A DNA stretch of 64,000 nucleotides, taken from NCBI GenBank assembly GCA_024643545.1, contig JAHEMR010000006.1:1-64000 (forward strand). Direction: 5' to 3'. Origin of the DNA: Crocinitomicaceae bacterium. Lineage in GTDB: Bacteria; Bacteroidota; Bacteroidia; Flavobacteriales_D; Crocinitomicaceae. This document shows, in pieces, positions 26,791 to 34,441 of the stretch (position 1 is its first letter; each line of letters starts with the position of its first letter). The position numbers and the translations under genes are program-made. Below the pieces are notes generated by a model. That model was not told the DNA's origin and searched no databases. It saw only the letters and a list, made by a program, of their open reading frames with translations.

Positions 26791-27666
26791 ATGAAATTTT
26801 ACTTAATCATTTTGTTTCTAGTGCTATCAAATCTTGTCAGTGCGCAAATGACCTCCGATTATGCAGTTTACCAAAAGCAGCACCAGACACTTGGTTGCCA
26901 AATTGTTGATTCCATGATTTTTTCTACTGTACTTCATGAACTTCTGGCGCTAGACACCAATCAGTTTGATGCTAATTTGGACTTATATCACCGAGATTTA
27001 TCCCAGGCATATGCTTGCACCTGGATATTTTCAAAGGATTCCGCTGACCTCCAAAATGCGGTGCTTCAAATTAGGCACATTAAAAATTTATCCAATTTGG
27101 ATCATTATAATATTGCGCATTATCTCAATTGTCTTAATGCCCTAAATGAATGTGAAGAGATCATTAAACATGTGGATCTTTATCTTTCGATGACACCTAC
27201 TGAAGAACAATTTCCCAATGACCAAATCCATAAGATTAAAAACAAATGCTTATATCGTCACATCACCGATTACAAAGAATACCGTAAAACACAAGTCAAG
27301 TTAACTTGTACACCTCAAGATTCAGCAACAATTGTCGATAAGCTATATGACTTACTTTTACTTGACACCACTCAATTCACCACCAATCTCGATTGGTATT
27401 ACCAGGATTTAGGAATGGCTTATTACAAAAGTTTCAACGTGTTAAGCAAAGATTCCATTTTATACGAAAAATCAATCGCCGCTTACCTCAAACAAAAAGA
27501 ACTAAATTCAAACGATTATTGGAATATCATGCACCTATACTTTATTCTTCATGATTGTGAGAATGGCGAAAAGTATTTAGCCTTGTACAAAAAGAACACT
27601 CCAAGAGAATTTTACAAGAACAATAAGGAACAAATTTCAAGAATTCGAAACCGGTGTAAGGGGTGA
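26791..27666 (+). CDS. Secreted protein made of two homologous halves
   Basis: A 291-residue protein with a signal peptide (ending NLVSAQ). Residues of about 35-155 and 165-290 are clearly related. The first half has LALDTNQFDANLDLYHRDLSQAY and the second LLLDTTQFTTNLDWYYQDLGMAY; each continues through a SKDS motif, a helical part and a conserved cysteine near the end (KNKC, RNRC). The pattern of paired helices suggests TPR-like units, formed by an internal duplication. No partner or ligand can be deduced. It lies in the same block as the barrel gene before it, 41 bases downstream. Confidence 0.55.
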   Translation: MKFYLIILFLVLSNLVSAQMTSDYAVYQKQHQTLGCQIVDSMIFSTVLHELLALDTNQFDANLDLYHRDLSQAYACTWIFSKDSADLQNAVLQIRHIKNLSNLDHYNIAHYLNCLNALNECEEIIKHVDLYLSMTPTEEQFPNDQIHKIKNKCLYRHITDYKEYRKTQVKLTCTPQDSATIVDKLYDLLLLDTTQFTTNLDWYYQDLGMAYYKSFNVLSKDSILYEKSIAAYLKQKELNSNDYWNIMHLYFILHDCENGEKYLALYKKNTPREFYKNNKEQISRIRNRCKG

Positions 27667-27708
27667 TTACTCATAATTCTAAATAAAAAATTATCAATAC
27701 CAATAATT

Positions 27709-28860
27709 ATGAAAGCTATTTTATCTTTTTTCTTTTTATCGCTCACATTAAGTGCATATTCACAAAATAAAACGAATCTAAAAGTCATCGAGACGGGAAT
27801 TGAAACGTTTAAAATGACTGACTCTGGACAACCTGAAAGTGAAAAATATTGGACGGTTTCGCCTCAGACAAAAATAGATACTTATATATCAGATGGCCTT
27901 CTAAGTAACCATAACGTAGTAACATTCTATACCGATAAGGAAACATTTGAAGTGAAGGTTTCTTTGAAAAAACCTATCTATGATTTCATCATTCTTTATA
28001 AAGGTGATTCCTGTTTTACACGTGTGCATTATAATCAAGTTCCAGATTACTTGGATACCTTACGAAAAGGCAAAAAATACAATCTTACTGAAAATAGCGA
28101 ACTCCCAAAATTCACTTATCAGGATATGAATCATCCCGAGTAAGTATCCTTACGCAAAAAGTATAATCTCGATTCGATTGCTGGTACTGCGAGCGAAGTT
28201 CAACAAATGATCAATTTAATGCATTGGGTGCATAATACAATCCAACACGATGGACAACATGATATTCCACAAATAAAAAATGCTAATCATATGATTCAGG
28301 CATGTAAGGACACTATTAGAGGATTGAATTGTCGTGGATTAGCCATTACTCTGAATGAATGTTATTTAGCAATGGGTTTTAAATCTCGTTATGTAACATG
28401 CATGCCACGTGAGTTGGAATTTGAAGATTGTCACGTAATCAATATGGTATATTCAAATGAGTTAAAAAAGTGGATTTATTTGGACCCAACGAATAATGCA
28501 TATATAATGGATGAAAAAGGAACTTTATTGAGTATCGAAGAAGTTCGTCAAAGAATGATTGATAAAAAACAATTAATATTAAATCCAGATGCTAATTGGA
28601 ATAATCTTGAAGCAACAATTCCTGATTTTTATTTGACATTTTATATGGCTAAAAATTTATATAGAATTCAGTGTCCAATTTCAAGTGAATACAATTTTGA
28701 AACTGACGCTCCAAATAAAACTGTAGAGTACATTGAATTATTACCACTAAATGCATTAAATCGTGTTCCTTCAAAAAAAGAATTTTCAAAAGGGGAAACT
28801 AATTCTAAGTTTATAAATTACAATACAAATGATCCTATAAGATTTTGGGCTAAACCATAG
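27709..28860 (+). pseudogene. Transglutaminase-like protein gene broken by one in-frame TAA stop
   Basis: Two frames in the same phase, 27709-28140 and 28144-28860, are separated only by TAA at 28141-28143. Read through, they give about 382 residues: a signal peptide (SLTLSAYSQ), a beta-rich N-terminal domain, then a transglutaminase-like domain. The catalytic triad lies downstream of the stop: cysteine at 28330-28332 in NCRG, histidine at 28432-28434 in DCHVIN, and aspartate at 28483-28485 in YLDPTN. Sequence either side of the stop reads smoothly (NHPE, stop, VSLRKKYNL). Family members are exported papain-fold enzymes. A single nonsense change, a sequencing error or readthrough are the alternatives. 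An internal start would lack the signal. Confidence 0.75.
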
Positions 28861-28896
28861 GTGCTATATGGATTGGGAGCGTATGAGGGGTTTTAA
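28861..28896 (+). pseudogene. Ghost 3' end of a TIGR02757-family gene
   Basis: Read in frame this gives VLYGLGAYEGF and a TAA stop, against ALFGLGAYEGF and TGA at the end of the living gene at 22732-23487. Changes are mostly silent (GGT/GGA, TTA/CTA) or conservative (F/Y), so it behaves like a diverged allele. It follows the broken transglutaminase gene directly. The last 22 bases before the final A residues are identical to 23464-23485. Confidence 0.8.
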
Positions 28897-28922
28897 CTCA
28901 ACTCCGGAAACGGAATCAATTC
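28893..28922 (-). pseudogene. Ghost 3' end of the lipoprotein gene 30549-30980
   Basis: On the minus strand this reads ELIPFPELS and TAA; the living gene ends ELIPFPELN and TAG. The first 25 bases (28898-28922) are identical to 30554-30578. Its stop overlaps the stop of the neighbouring ghost of the TIGR02757 gene in a shared TTAA (28893-28896). So these bases preserve a junction where the two genes met tail to tail. Confidence 0.8.
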
Positions 28923-28971
28923 ACAACGAAAATAGATTGATCTAAACAAGATAATGAATGATAATCAATCC

Positions 28972-29664
28972 TCACGAAATTTTCCAGGACTTATTTAGCC
29001 GATAAAAACCTATACCCAGGATTACGAGTAAAATAACCATGGCAAAGGTTAACCCAGCAATTGGGAAAGCGAACAGGAAAACAATGGAATAAAGCAAGTA
29101 ACTTATTTGCCGTAAACGAAATTGGTCTTGATACAGCACTTTTTTAGGTCGTAACATTAGAAGGAATCCAAGAAAGGAAAAACCTGTGAAATAGCAATAA
29201 AGTGGATAGCCTTCCATTCCTGAATCGGACCGCCATAAAATGAAGGATTGAATGAAACAAAGCACAACGGAAAGTAGAACCATCAATATAAATCCCATCG
29301 TTTTTTTATCGACAATTTCCTCCCTTTTTATTAATTCATTGGATAACAAAGGAAAGTCAAATTGTTCTTGGGATACAGGGAGTGTTTGTAAACGATTTCG
29401 AAACATCAGATCAAAGTAATTCAAGGGAAATGCTTTTCGAAATGACAGAAAAACCAAAAAATGATTTTCATTAACAGGTAAATTTCCCTCACTTAATACT
29501 TGCTTGTGGTAATCCAATTTTAGCTGAAGATCCTTTAATTCTTCGTCGGGAATACGTACAGATTGATTTGACGACAGGACATATGCATGTCCATTTCTTG
29601 TCCTTGCTTGTACACTTCTTGCTGAATAAAGTGATCCTGGAGGAATAAATTTAAATTGTGCCAT
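28972..29664 (-). CDS. Membrane protein with four predicted helices
   Basis: A 230-residue protein. The N-terminal 120 residues are soluble, with FIPPGSLYSARSVQARTRNG and LDYHKQVLSEGNLPVNENH. Residues of about 122-230 are hydrophobic with four predicted segments, among them GFILMVLLSVVLCFIQSFILW and FLFAFPIAGLTFAMVILLV. There is no signal peptide and no motif I recognise. It lies 17 bases after the gene at 29682-30143 on the same strand, so the two are probably co-transcribed. They sit inside the block between ghost and living 3' ends of the lipoprotein gene. Confidence 0.5.
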   Translation of the reverse strand: MAQFKFIPPGSLYSARSVQARTRNGHAYVLSSNQSVRIPDEELKDLQLKLDYHKQVLSEGNLPVNENHFLVFLSFRKAFPLNYFDLMFRNRLQTLPVSQEQFDFPLLSNELIKREEIVDKKTMGFILMVLLSVVLCFIQSFILWRSDSGMEGYPLYCYFTGFSFLGFLLMLRPKKVLYQDQFRLRQISYLLYSIVFLFAFPIAGLTFAMVILLVILGIGFYRLNKSWKIS

Positions 29665-29681
29665 ATAACAGAATATATGAA

Positions 29682-30143
29682 TTAAAAATTACTTAAAAAT
29701 CCAACATCGTCAACAGAAACAACCAAAGGTTCGTTAGCCTTTGACTGAATGAGCACCAGATTCAATTTGCTTTTCGACATTACTTTCACCGATCCAAAAC
29801 CGTTGAAGGTATAGTTTCCATAATATCCGAGCAAGCCATGAATACCCATGTTTCTTTTCAATTCTGAAAAGTCAATTTTATCTATTTTTTCAATGTCCGT
29901 CAATGAAATAGATATATTACCAGCCACTCGTTGAAAAACAAGTTCAGATTCATTCCTATAAATTCTCCATGGAATAAGTATCAACGAAGCTCCTATTGAA
30001 ATAAGAAAAAGGATACAAATGCTGAGAATAAAGGGAATTTGAGATTTTGTAAAGGCCAAAAGTGAAATGAGCACAACATAAACGACAGGTATGATGAGAA
30101 CCGTTTGTAGATCGTAACTAGATGGAATGACATTTTTCGACAT
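29682..30143 (-). CDS. Membrane protein, possible bacterial PH-like domain
   Basis: A 153-residue protein with two transmembrane segments near the start (VLIIPVVYVVLISLLAF and FILSICILFLISIGASLI). A cytosolic part follows whose SELVFQRVAGNISISLTDIEKID and later VMSKSKLNLVLIQ look like the strands of a bacterial PH-like domain. The fold assignment is weak. It is in the same direction as, and close to, the four-helix membrane protein and the 64-residue protein, which suggests a small membrane-protein operon. Confidence 0.5.
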   Translation of the reverse strand: MSKNVIPSSYDLQTVLIIPVVYVVLISLLAFTKSQIPFILSICILFLISIGASLILIPWRIYRNESELVFQRVAGNISISLTDIEKIDKIDFSELKRNMGIHGLLGYYGNYTFNGFGSVKVMSKSKLNLVLIQSKANEPLVVSVDDVGFLSNF

Positions 30144-30184
30144 GTAATAACGTGTAGCGAGATAAAACTATGCAGCCAGAAAAT

Positions 30185-30379
30185 TTAGTCTCTATTTGGT
30201 GTAATCAGTTTTTTATTTACCATTCTAATTAATCCAGTTACAGTAATAAATGCAAATCCAACAACTAACTTGTAGTTTTGGAAGATATTTCCAGGAAATA
30301 CGTCAGTCAACGCATTGATTAAAATCACTAAGAAAATCATCCAGATTATTGCTGAAACGATCAAAGTTGTCTTTTTCAT
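30185..30379 (-). CDS. Small membrane protein, 64 residues
   Basis: A short protein with two hydrophobic segments (residues 5-27, beginning TLIVSAIIWMIFLVIL, and about 38-55, GFAFITVTGLIRMV) and a basic end (NKKLITPNRD). The ATG start is preceded by A/T-rich sequence. It begins the group of three genes on the minus strand. No family is recognised. The 169 bases between it and the lipoprotein gene hold nothing I can identify. Confidence 0.45.
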   Translation of the reverse strand: MKKTTLIVSAIIWMIFLVILINALTDVFPGNIFQNYKLVVGFAFITVTGLIRMVNKKLITPNRD

Positions 30380-30548
30380 GGAGTAAAATTTAATATCTTC
30401 TAGGACTTTAATTGTTCTTTTGTTTTACCTAGTAATAAAACAGCATTACTTACACAATCAAATTTAACGATAAAAGATCAATTCGTCACAATCGTAAACA
30501 ATTAATTTTGAAGGAACTAATTCGAATTATTTAACGCTCCGTTAAAAA

Positions 30549-30980
30549 CTAATTCAACTCCGGAAACGGAATCAATTCCATGGCATTGGTGTAATCAGAG
30601 CCTTCCAAGGGAAAAAGTACTAATTTATTCTCATCCATGAATTCAAACTGAAATTCACGTTTCTCACCAGGGAATCGTAAGGTTACATACTGATTTTCAT
30701 GATCAAATTCGAGTTTACCGTATTGTCCTTTTCCGGAAGCTAACTTTTTTAGATTCGTGAGAAAGCACGTTCCAGATTGGTAAAAAACAATGACTTCTTG
30801 TTGCAGTGGTTGCTTAATTGTTACTGCGCCATCGGGCGAAATGGTTTTCTCAACCATCCACACTTTGCTGTTACCATCTGTGAATCCTTGGGTAAAATCT
30901 ACCTTGTCCGTGCGTATGCTACCCGTACAAGAAGCAAACAAGAATACAATCAGGAAATTAAAAAAGTAACTTTTCTTCAT
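30549..30980 (-). CDS. Probable lipoprotein of unknown function
   Basis: A 143-residue protein with a lipoprotein signal (FFNFLIVFLFASC, cysteine at about residue 18) and a mature domain of about 125 residues whose alternating strands (EFDHENQYVTLRFPGEKREFQFEFMD) suggest a small beta-barrel or lipocalin-like fold. No known family. Its start overlaps the end of the gene at 30958-31632 by 23 bases, so the two are translationally coupled. Its 3' end has a diverged ghost at 28893-28922, marking the right border of an accessory block. Confidence 0.6.
   Translation of the reverse strand: MKKSYFFNFLIVFLFASCTGSIRTDKVDFTQGFTDGNSKVWMVEKTISPDGAVTIKQPLQQEVIVFYQSGTCFLTNLKKLASGKGQYGKLEFDHENQYVTLRFPGEKREFQFEFMDENKLVLFPLEGSDYTNAMELIPFPELN
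30554..30578 (-). repeat. 25-base 3' end of lipoprotein gene, direct repeat of 28898-28922
   Basis: TCAACTCCGGAAACGGAATC plus AATTC on the plus strand is the same at both sites and in the same orientation. Past 30578 the sequences differ completely. Confidence 0.85.
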
Positions 30981-31632
30981 GTAGGATTTTCTTCACTTCG
31001 ATGGAAACCGAATCCACCAATTCAGGTTTCACTTTTCCTTTGCAATTGTACGAGAATAATTCTTCGCATTTGTCAAATTCGTATTTTCCATTTTTCCATT
31101 TGAACACACAATGATAAGCTTCATCGTACTGATCTAATCGGAAACGAATCACTATATCATCATAGGTGGATGGTCCATTTTTTCTACGTTCAATGATATT
31201 ACCTTTGATGGTATTGGTCATGATGAGCTTTCCTTTTTCACGCTCAAAAATCAAAATCCTTCTTGACTTAAATTTTACAGGGTCATTTGGAAAAGCCGCT
31301 CCATTGATTAACAACAAAAAGGCATTTTTAAGCGGAACGGCATCGTTCAATTTAAAGAAACGAAAATATTTAGGCGAACACGATCCAAATTGTCCATCAA
31401 GTATGGTCGTATCACACATGTTCAATTCTTTTAGGAGCTTTAATTCGTTCCCATCCGTAAATGAATTTATATGGAAATCGGTTGAAATGTATTCAACTCG
31501 GGATGTTTCTTTCTTTGGGTCTTCCGTGTTCGTAGCATCACTTGACTGATTTCTCAATACGACGAAAATTACCACCGAAGCAATAATCGCAAAGATAAAT
31601 AAAGGTGTTTTACGTGATTTTGATTGATTCAT
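30958..31632 (-). CDS. Membrane-anchored protein of unknown function
   Basis: A 224-residue protein with one N-terminal transmembrane segment (TPLFIFAIIASVVIFVVL) after a basic start, then a periplasmic part of about 190 residues. Several cysteines occur (MCDTTIL, FGSCSP, YHCVFKW, DKCEEL, YNCKGK), which could pair as disulphides. It has no recognised domain. It overlaps the next lipoprotein gene by 23 bases and is nine bases downstream of the HMG-CoA lyase gene, so it could lie in that transcript. Confidence 0.55.
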   Translation of the reverse strand: MNQSKSRKTPLFIFAIIASVVIFVVLRNQSSDATNTEDPKKETSRVEYISTDFHINSFTDGNELKLLKELNMCDTTILDGQFGSCSPKYFRFFKLNDAVPLKNAFLLLINGAAFPNDPVKFKSRRILIFEREKGKLIMTNTIKGNIIERRKNGPSTYDDIVIRFRLDQYDEAYHCVFKWKNGKYEFDKCEELFSYNCKGKVKPELVDSVSIEVKKILHEEKLLF

Positions 31633-31641
31633 GCTCCTAAA

Positions 31642-32499
31642 TTACGCATTAAAAATAGTGTTTGATTCCAAAAAAGCCTTTTGAAAAGCTGCCATGTCTA
31701 ATCCAGTTTCAATTTGACGCTCTTGCATCCATGTGAGCAATTGCTCTGTTGCGAGGTTTCCGGTAAGGTCATCTTTTGCCATTGGACATCCACCGAATCC
31801 TTTTATCGCTGTATCGAAACGGCGACATCCAGCTTCGTAGGCAGCTTCAATCACAGCAGTTGCTTTTTCACGTACCGTGTGAAAATGTGCGCCAAATTCC
31901 ACTTGTGGCAGTTCATTTTGAAGGATGGGAAATAGTGAACGAATATCCGAAGGATTTGCACAACCAATGGTATCGGAAAGCGCTAGGATTCTCACACCAA
32001 AATCCGAAAACAAGCGTTCTGACCAACGGACTACCAATTCCGGATTCCATTCTTCGCCATAAGGATTACCGAATCCCATGGACAAATAAACGACTAATTG
32101 CTTTTTGGCATTTTGTGCGATGGATTGTAATTTTTCCACTTGAAACAAGGAGTCTTCGATGGAAGTATTCGTATTTCGTTGCTGAAATTGCTCCGAAATG
32201 GAAAACGGATAACCTAAATAGTGGATTTCCTCGAAAGAAGCCGCATCTGTTGCGCCACGTTCATTGGCAACAATCGCCAATAATTTAGAGGAAGTATTCA
32301 GGTTTAATCCATTCAATACTTCTGCTGTATCGCGCATTTGTGGAATGGCTTTGGGAGAAACAAAACTCCCGAAATCTATCGTGTCAAAGCCACAACCCAA
32401 TAATTGGTTGATATACGCTATTTTTGAAGCTGTTGGAATGAACGCATGAATACCTTGCATGGCATCCCTAGGACATTCGATGATTTTCAATTCAGGCAT
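31642..32499 (-). CDS. Hydroxymethylglutaryl-CoA lyase
   Basis: A 285-residue TIM-barrel enzyme cleaving HMG-CoA to acetyl-CoA and acetoacetate, the last step of leucine breakdown. Visible features are [12 protein letters not shown] (metal-binding aspartate), the barrel strand [48 protein letters not shown] (metal-binding histidines) and the glycine-rich loop [14 protein letters not shown] with its conserved cysteine. The start overlaps the end of pyrD by eight bases, so the two are coupled. No other leucine-pathway gene is in view, so its substrate assignment rests on the motifs. Confidence 0.9.
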   Translation of the reverse strand: MPELKIIECPRDAMQGIHAFIPTASKIAYINQLLGCGFDTIDFGSFVSPKAIPQMRDTAEVLNGLNLNTSSKLLAIVANERGATDAASFEEIHYLGYPFSISEQFQQRNTNTSIEDSLFQVEKLQSIAQNAKKQLVVYLSMGFGNPYGEEWNPELVVRWSERLFSDFGVRILALSDTIGCANPSDIRSLFPILQNELPQVEFGAHFHTVREKATAVIEAAYEAGCRRFDTAIKGFGGCPMAKDDLTGNLATEQLLTWMQERQIETGLDMAAFQKAFLESNTIFNA

Positions 32500-33535
32500 G
32501 TTGTGATTTTTTAATCAATGCTTTATTGATTTCTTTGATCAATCCAGGTCCTTCGTAAATGAATCCTGAATACAATTGAACTAAAGTAGCACCAGCATCT
32601 AATTTGTCCAAGGCATCTTGCGCTGTGTGAATTCCACCGACAGCAATCATTGGTATCGTACCTTTGGATTTTTCATGAATGTAATGGATGACTTCAGTCG
32701 AACGTTGAGTCAATGGTTTTCCGGAAATCCCTCCTGCCCCAAGTGCTTCCACTTCCGAACTAGGTGTTATTAGTCCTTCGCGACTGATTGTTGTATTGGT
32801 GGCAATGAGTCCAGCGATTTTTGTTTCCTTCACAATTTCGATGATTTCATCTAATTGTTCATTCGTCAAATCTGGAGCGATTTTCAATAGGATTGGTTTG
32901 GATGTAGCTTTCGATTCGTTTTTCTGTTGCAAGGTGGACAATAATTCCATCAATGGTTCTTTTTCTTGCAAGGCACGTAAATTCGGTGTGTTTGGAGAAG
33001 AGACATTGACAACGAAATAATCGACCTCATCAAACAAGGCCTCAAAACAGATCAGGTAATCATTGAGTGCTTCTTCGTTCGGGGTCCATTTGTTTTTACC
33101 AATATTCCCCCCAATAATCAATTGACGGCTTTTTCTTGCTTTCAAATGTTTCAATGCTTCTTGGACACCGTCATTATTAAATCCCATTCGATTCAAAATT
33201 GCTTCGTCTTTTTTCAATCGAAACAAGCGAGGTAAGTCATTTCCAGGTTGTGAAAGAGGTGTAACGGTTCCAATTTCAATGAATCCGAAACCACAGCTTT
33301 CCATTTCGTTAAAATACTTTGCGTTTTTATCAAAACCGGCAGCTAGTCCAACGGGATTAGGGAATTTCAAACCAATAAACTCTCTTTCCAACGCTGGATG
33401 TTTTACGTGATAAATGGCTCTAAAAATCCATTTACTTGGCGGGAAATTAACCACGACCTTAAGCAATCCAACGACAAAATAATGCACTTTTTCCGCATCA
33501 AAACGGAACAAAATAGAACGGAACAACTGATACAT
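32492..33535 (-). CDS. pyrD: Quinone-dependent dihydroorotate dehydrogenase (class 2)
   Basis: A 347-residue flavoenzyme at the inner face of the membrane that oxidises dihydroorotate to orotate in pyrimidine synthesis. The frame is open to 33541 with TTG, but ATG at 33535 gives [18 protein letters not shown], the normal class 2 amphipathic start. Class 2 features are [15 protein letters not shown]-like [27 protein letters not shown] with the catalytic serine, and the flavin-binding [33 protein letters not shown] quinone acceptor fits the menB gene and the nuo operon. Confidence 0.95.
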   Translation of the reverse strand: MYQLFRSILFRFDAEKVHYFVVGLLKVVVNFPPSKWIFRAIYHVKHPALEREFIGLKFPNPVGLAAGFDKNAKYFNEMESCGFGFIEIGTVTPLSQPGNDLPRLFRLKKDEAILNRMGFNNDGVQEALKHLKARKSRQLIIGGNIGKNKWTPNEEALNDYLICFEALFDEVDYFVVNVSSPNTPNLRALQEKEPLMELLSTLQQKNESKATSKPILLKIAPDLTNEQLDEIIEIVKETKIAGLIATNTTISREGLITPSSEVEALGAGGISGKPLTQRSTEVIHYIHEKSKGTIPMIAVGGIHTAQDALDKLDAGATLVQLYSGFIYEGPGLIKEINKALIKKSQHA

Positions 33536-33583
33536 GCACAAATGTAAAAACTAATTTCTACATCGCAGGGGAAGTTCCTTCAT

Positions 33584-33751
33584 TTAGAACAAAATCAACG
33601 CCGTAAAAACACCTCCAATGGCATAGAGCCAGGGATTCATGATCCATTTTTGATAGTTAACACCTCCGTAAATGGAATCAAAGTCCATACGTTTTTTAAT
33701 TTGTTCCGAGCTCGGCTCTTCCCTGTCCAGTAGAATTTTTATCATATTCAT
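33584..33751 (-). CDS. Small membrane protein coupled to an ECF sigma gene, 55 residues
   Basis: An ATG-started frame of 55 codons that overlaps the stop of the sigma gene by four bases (ATGA, 33748-33751). It reads MNMIKILLDREEPSSEQIKK and continues with RMDFDSIYGGV, then a single hydrophobic segment (WLYAIGGVFTALILF) at the C-terminus. The overlap with the sigma gene is the same as at the other sigma locus in the window (4323-4326). A short soluble part on a membrane tail suggests a miniature sigma regulator, but this is inference. No family is recognised. Confidence 0.6.
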   Translation of the reverse strand: MNMIKILLDREEPSSEQIKKRMDFDSIYGGVNYQKWIMNPWLYAIGGVFTALILF

Positions 33752-34320
33752 TCTTTTTGGTAAAACAATTCTTTCAATTTCAATAAGGCACGAAACGTTT
33801 TCACTTTCGCATTGTTTTCAGAAAGTCCAACGATTTCTCCAATTTCACGGAATGAACGTTTTTCAAAAAAGCGCATCTCGATTAATTGTAATTGAGCCTC
33901 CTTCAATTTCCCCAAAGAAGATAACAATTTTGCTCTGTTTTCTTCACTGCTATCGTCAGTAAAATCATCCATGACTTGTTTCAAGGTCACAGAATCAATA
34001 CTCACCGTACGTTGTGCTTTTTTATCACGAAAAGATTGATACAATTCGCTTTTCGCAATACGAAATAACCAAGAAGAAAAAGGTACTCCCCTGTTCTCGT
34101 ATTTTTGGATACTCCCCATTGCTTTGATGAATACACATGATGTGATGTCATAAGCACTTTCGATTTCATCGACACGTTTAAACACATAGCGAAAGATCGC
34201 TTCATGGTAACGTTCGTACAGCGGAGCAAAGTAGCGCGGATGTTCTTTCGCACGCTCAACGAGTATCATTTCCTCATCCAGACGAAATGCACTCTGATGG
34301 TAAGTCAAGTTGACAGCCAT
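33748..34320 (-). CDS. ECF-type RNA polymerase sigma factor
   Basis: A 190-residue sigma factor. Region 2 holds RAKEHPRYFAPLYERYHEAIFR, then SAYDITSCVFIKAM and PFSSWLFRIAKSELYQSFRDKK. Region 4 holds LQLIEMRFFEKRSFREIGEIV and the helix-turn-helix SENNAKVKTFRALLKLKEL. An ATG at 34320 starts it. A 55-residue membrane protein gene overlaps its end. It is expected to recruit RNA polymerase to a small set of envelope-stress promoters; which genes is unknown. Confidence 0.9.
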   Translation of the reverse strand: MAVNLTYHQSAFRLDEEMILVERAKEHPRYFAPLYERYHEAIFRYVFKRVDEIESAYDITSCVFIKAMGSIQKYENRGVPFSSWLFRIAKSELYQSFRDKKAQRTVSIDSVTLKQVMDDFTDDSSEENRAKLLSSLGKLKEAQLQLIEMRFFEKRSFREIGEIVGLSENNAKVKTFRALLKLKELFYQKE

Positions 34321-34390
34321 AGATTTTGGTTTTAGTTCTAGTTTGATTTATTTGGAGATATCACGACGCTTGCAGACGCCGCTTATTTTC

Positions 34391-34419
34391 ATAACGCCAG
34401 TTTTTGAAATATGTAACAC
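34391..34419 (-). promoter_or_regulatory. Candidate ECF promoter upstream of the sigma gene
   Basis: On the minus strand, GTGTTACA (34412-34419) and CGTTAT (34391-34396) lie about 15 bases apart, resembling the AAC/TAC and CGT-type elements of ECF promoters. Transcription would begin near 34385, giving a 65-base leader, and could allow self-regulation. The match is weak. Confidence 0.3.
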
Positions 34420-34441
34420 TTTTTTTTGAAAAAAATTTACA

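Noticed and set aside
27709-28143. First half of the transglutaminase gene as an independent 144-residue protein
   Set aside because: The second half continues in the same frame with no break except a single stop codon, and carries the catalytic residues of one domain family.
33672-33962. Plus-strand 96-codon frame
   Set aside because: It is antisense to the sigma gene and to the 55-codon gene; the minus strand carries the sensible proteins.
34365-34385. GACGC repeat pair upstream of the sigma gene as a hairpin
   Set aside because: The two GACGC units are direct, not inverted, repeats and cannot form a stem.
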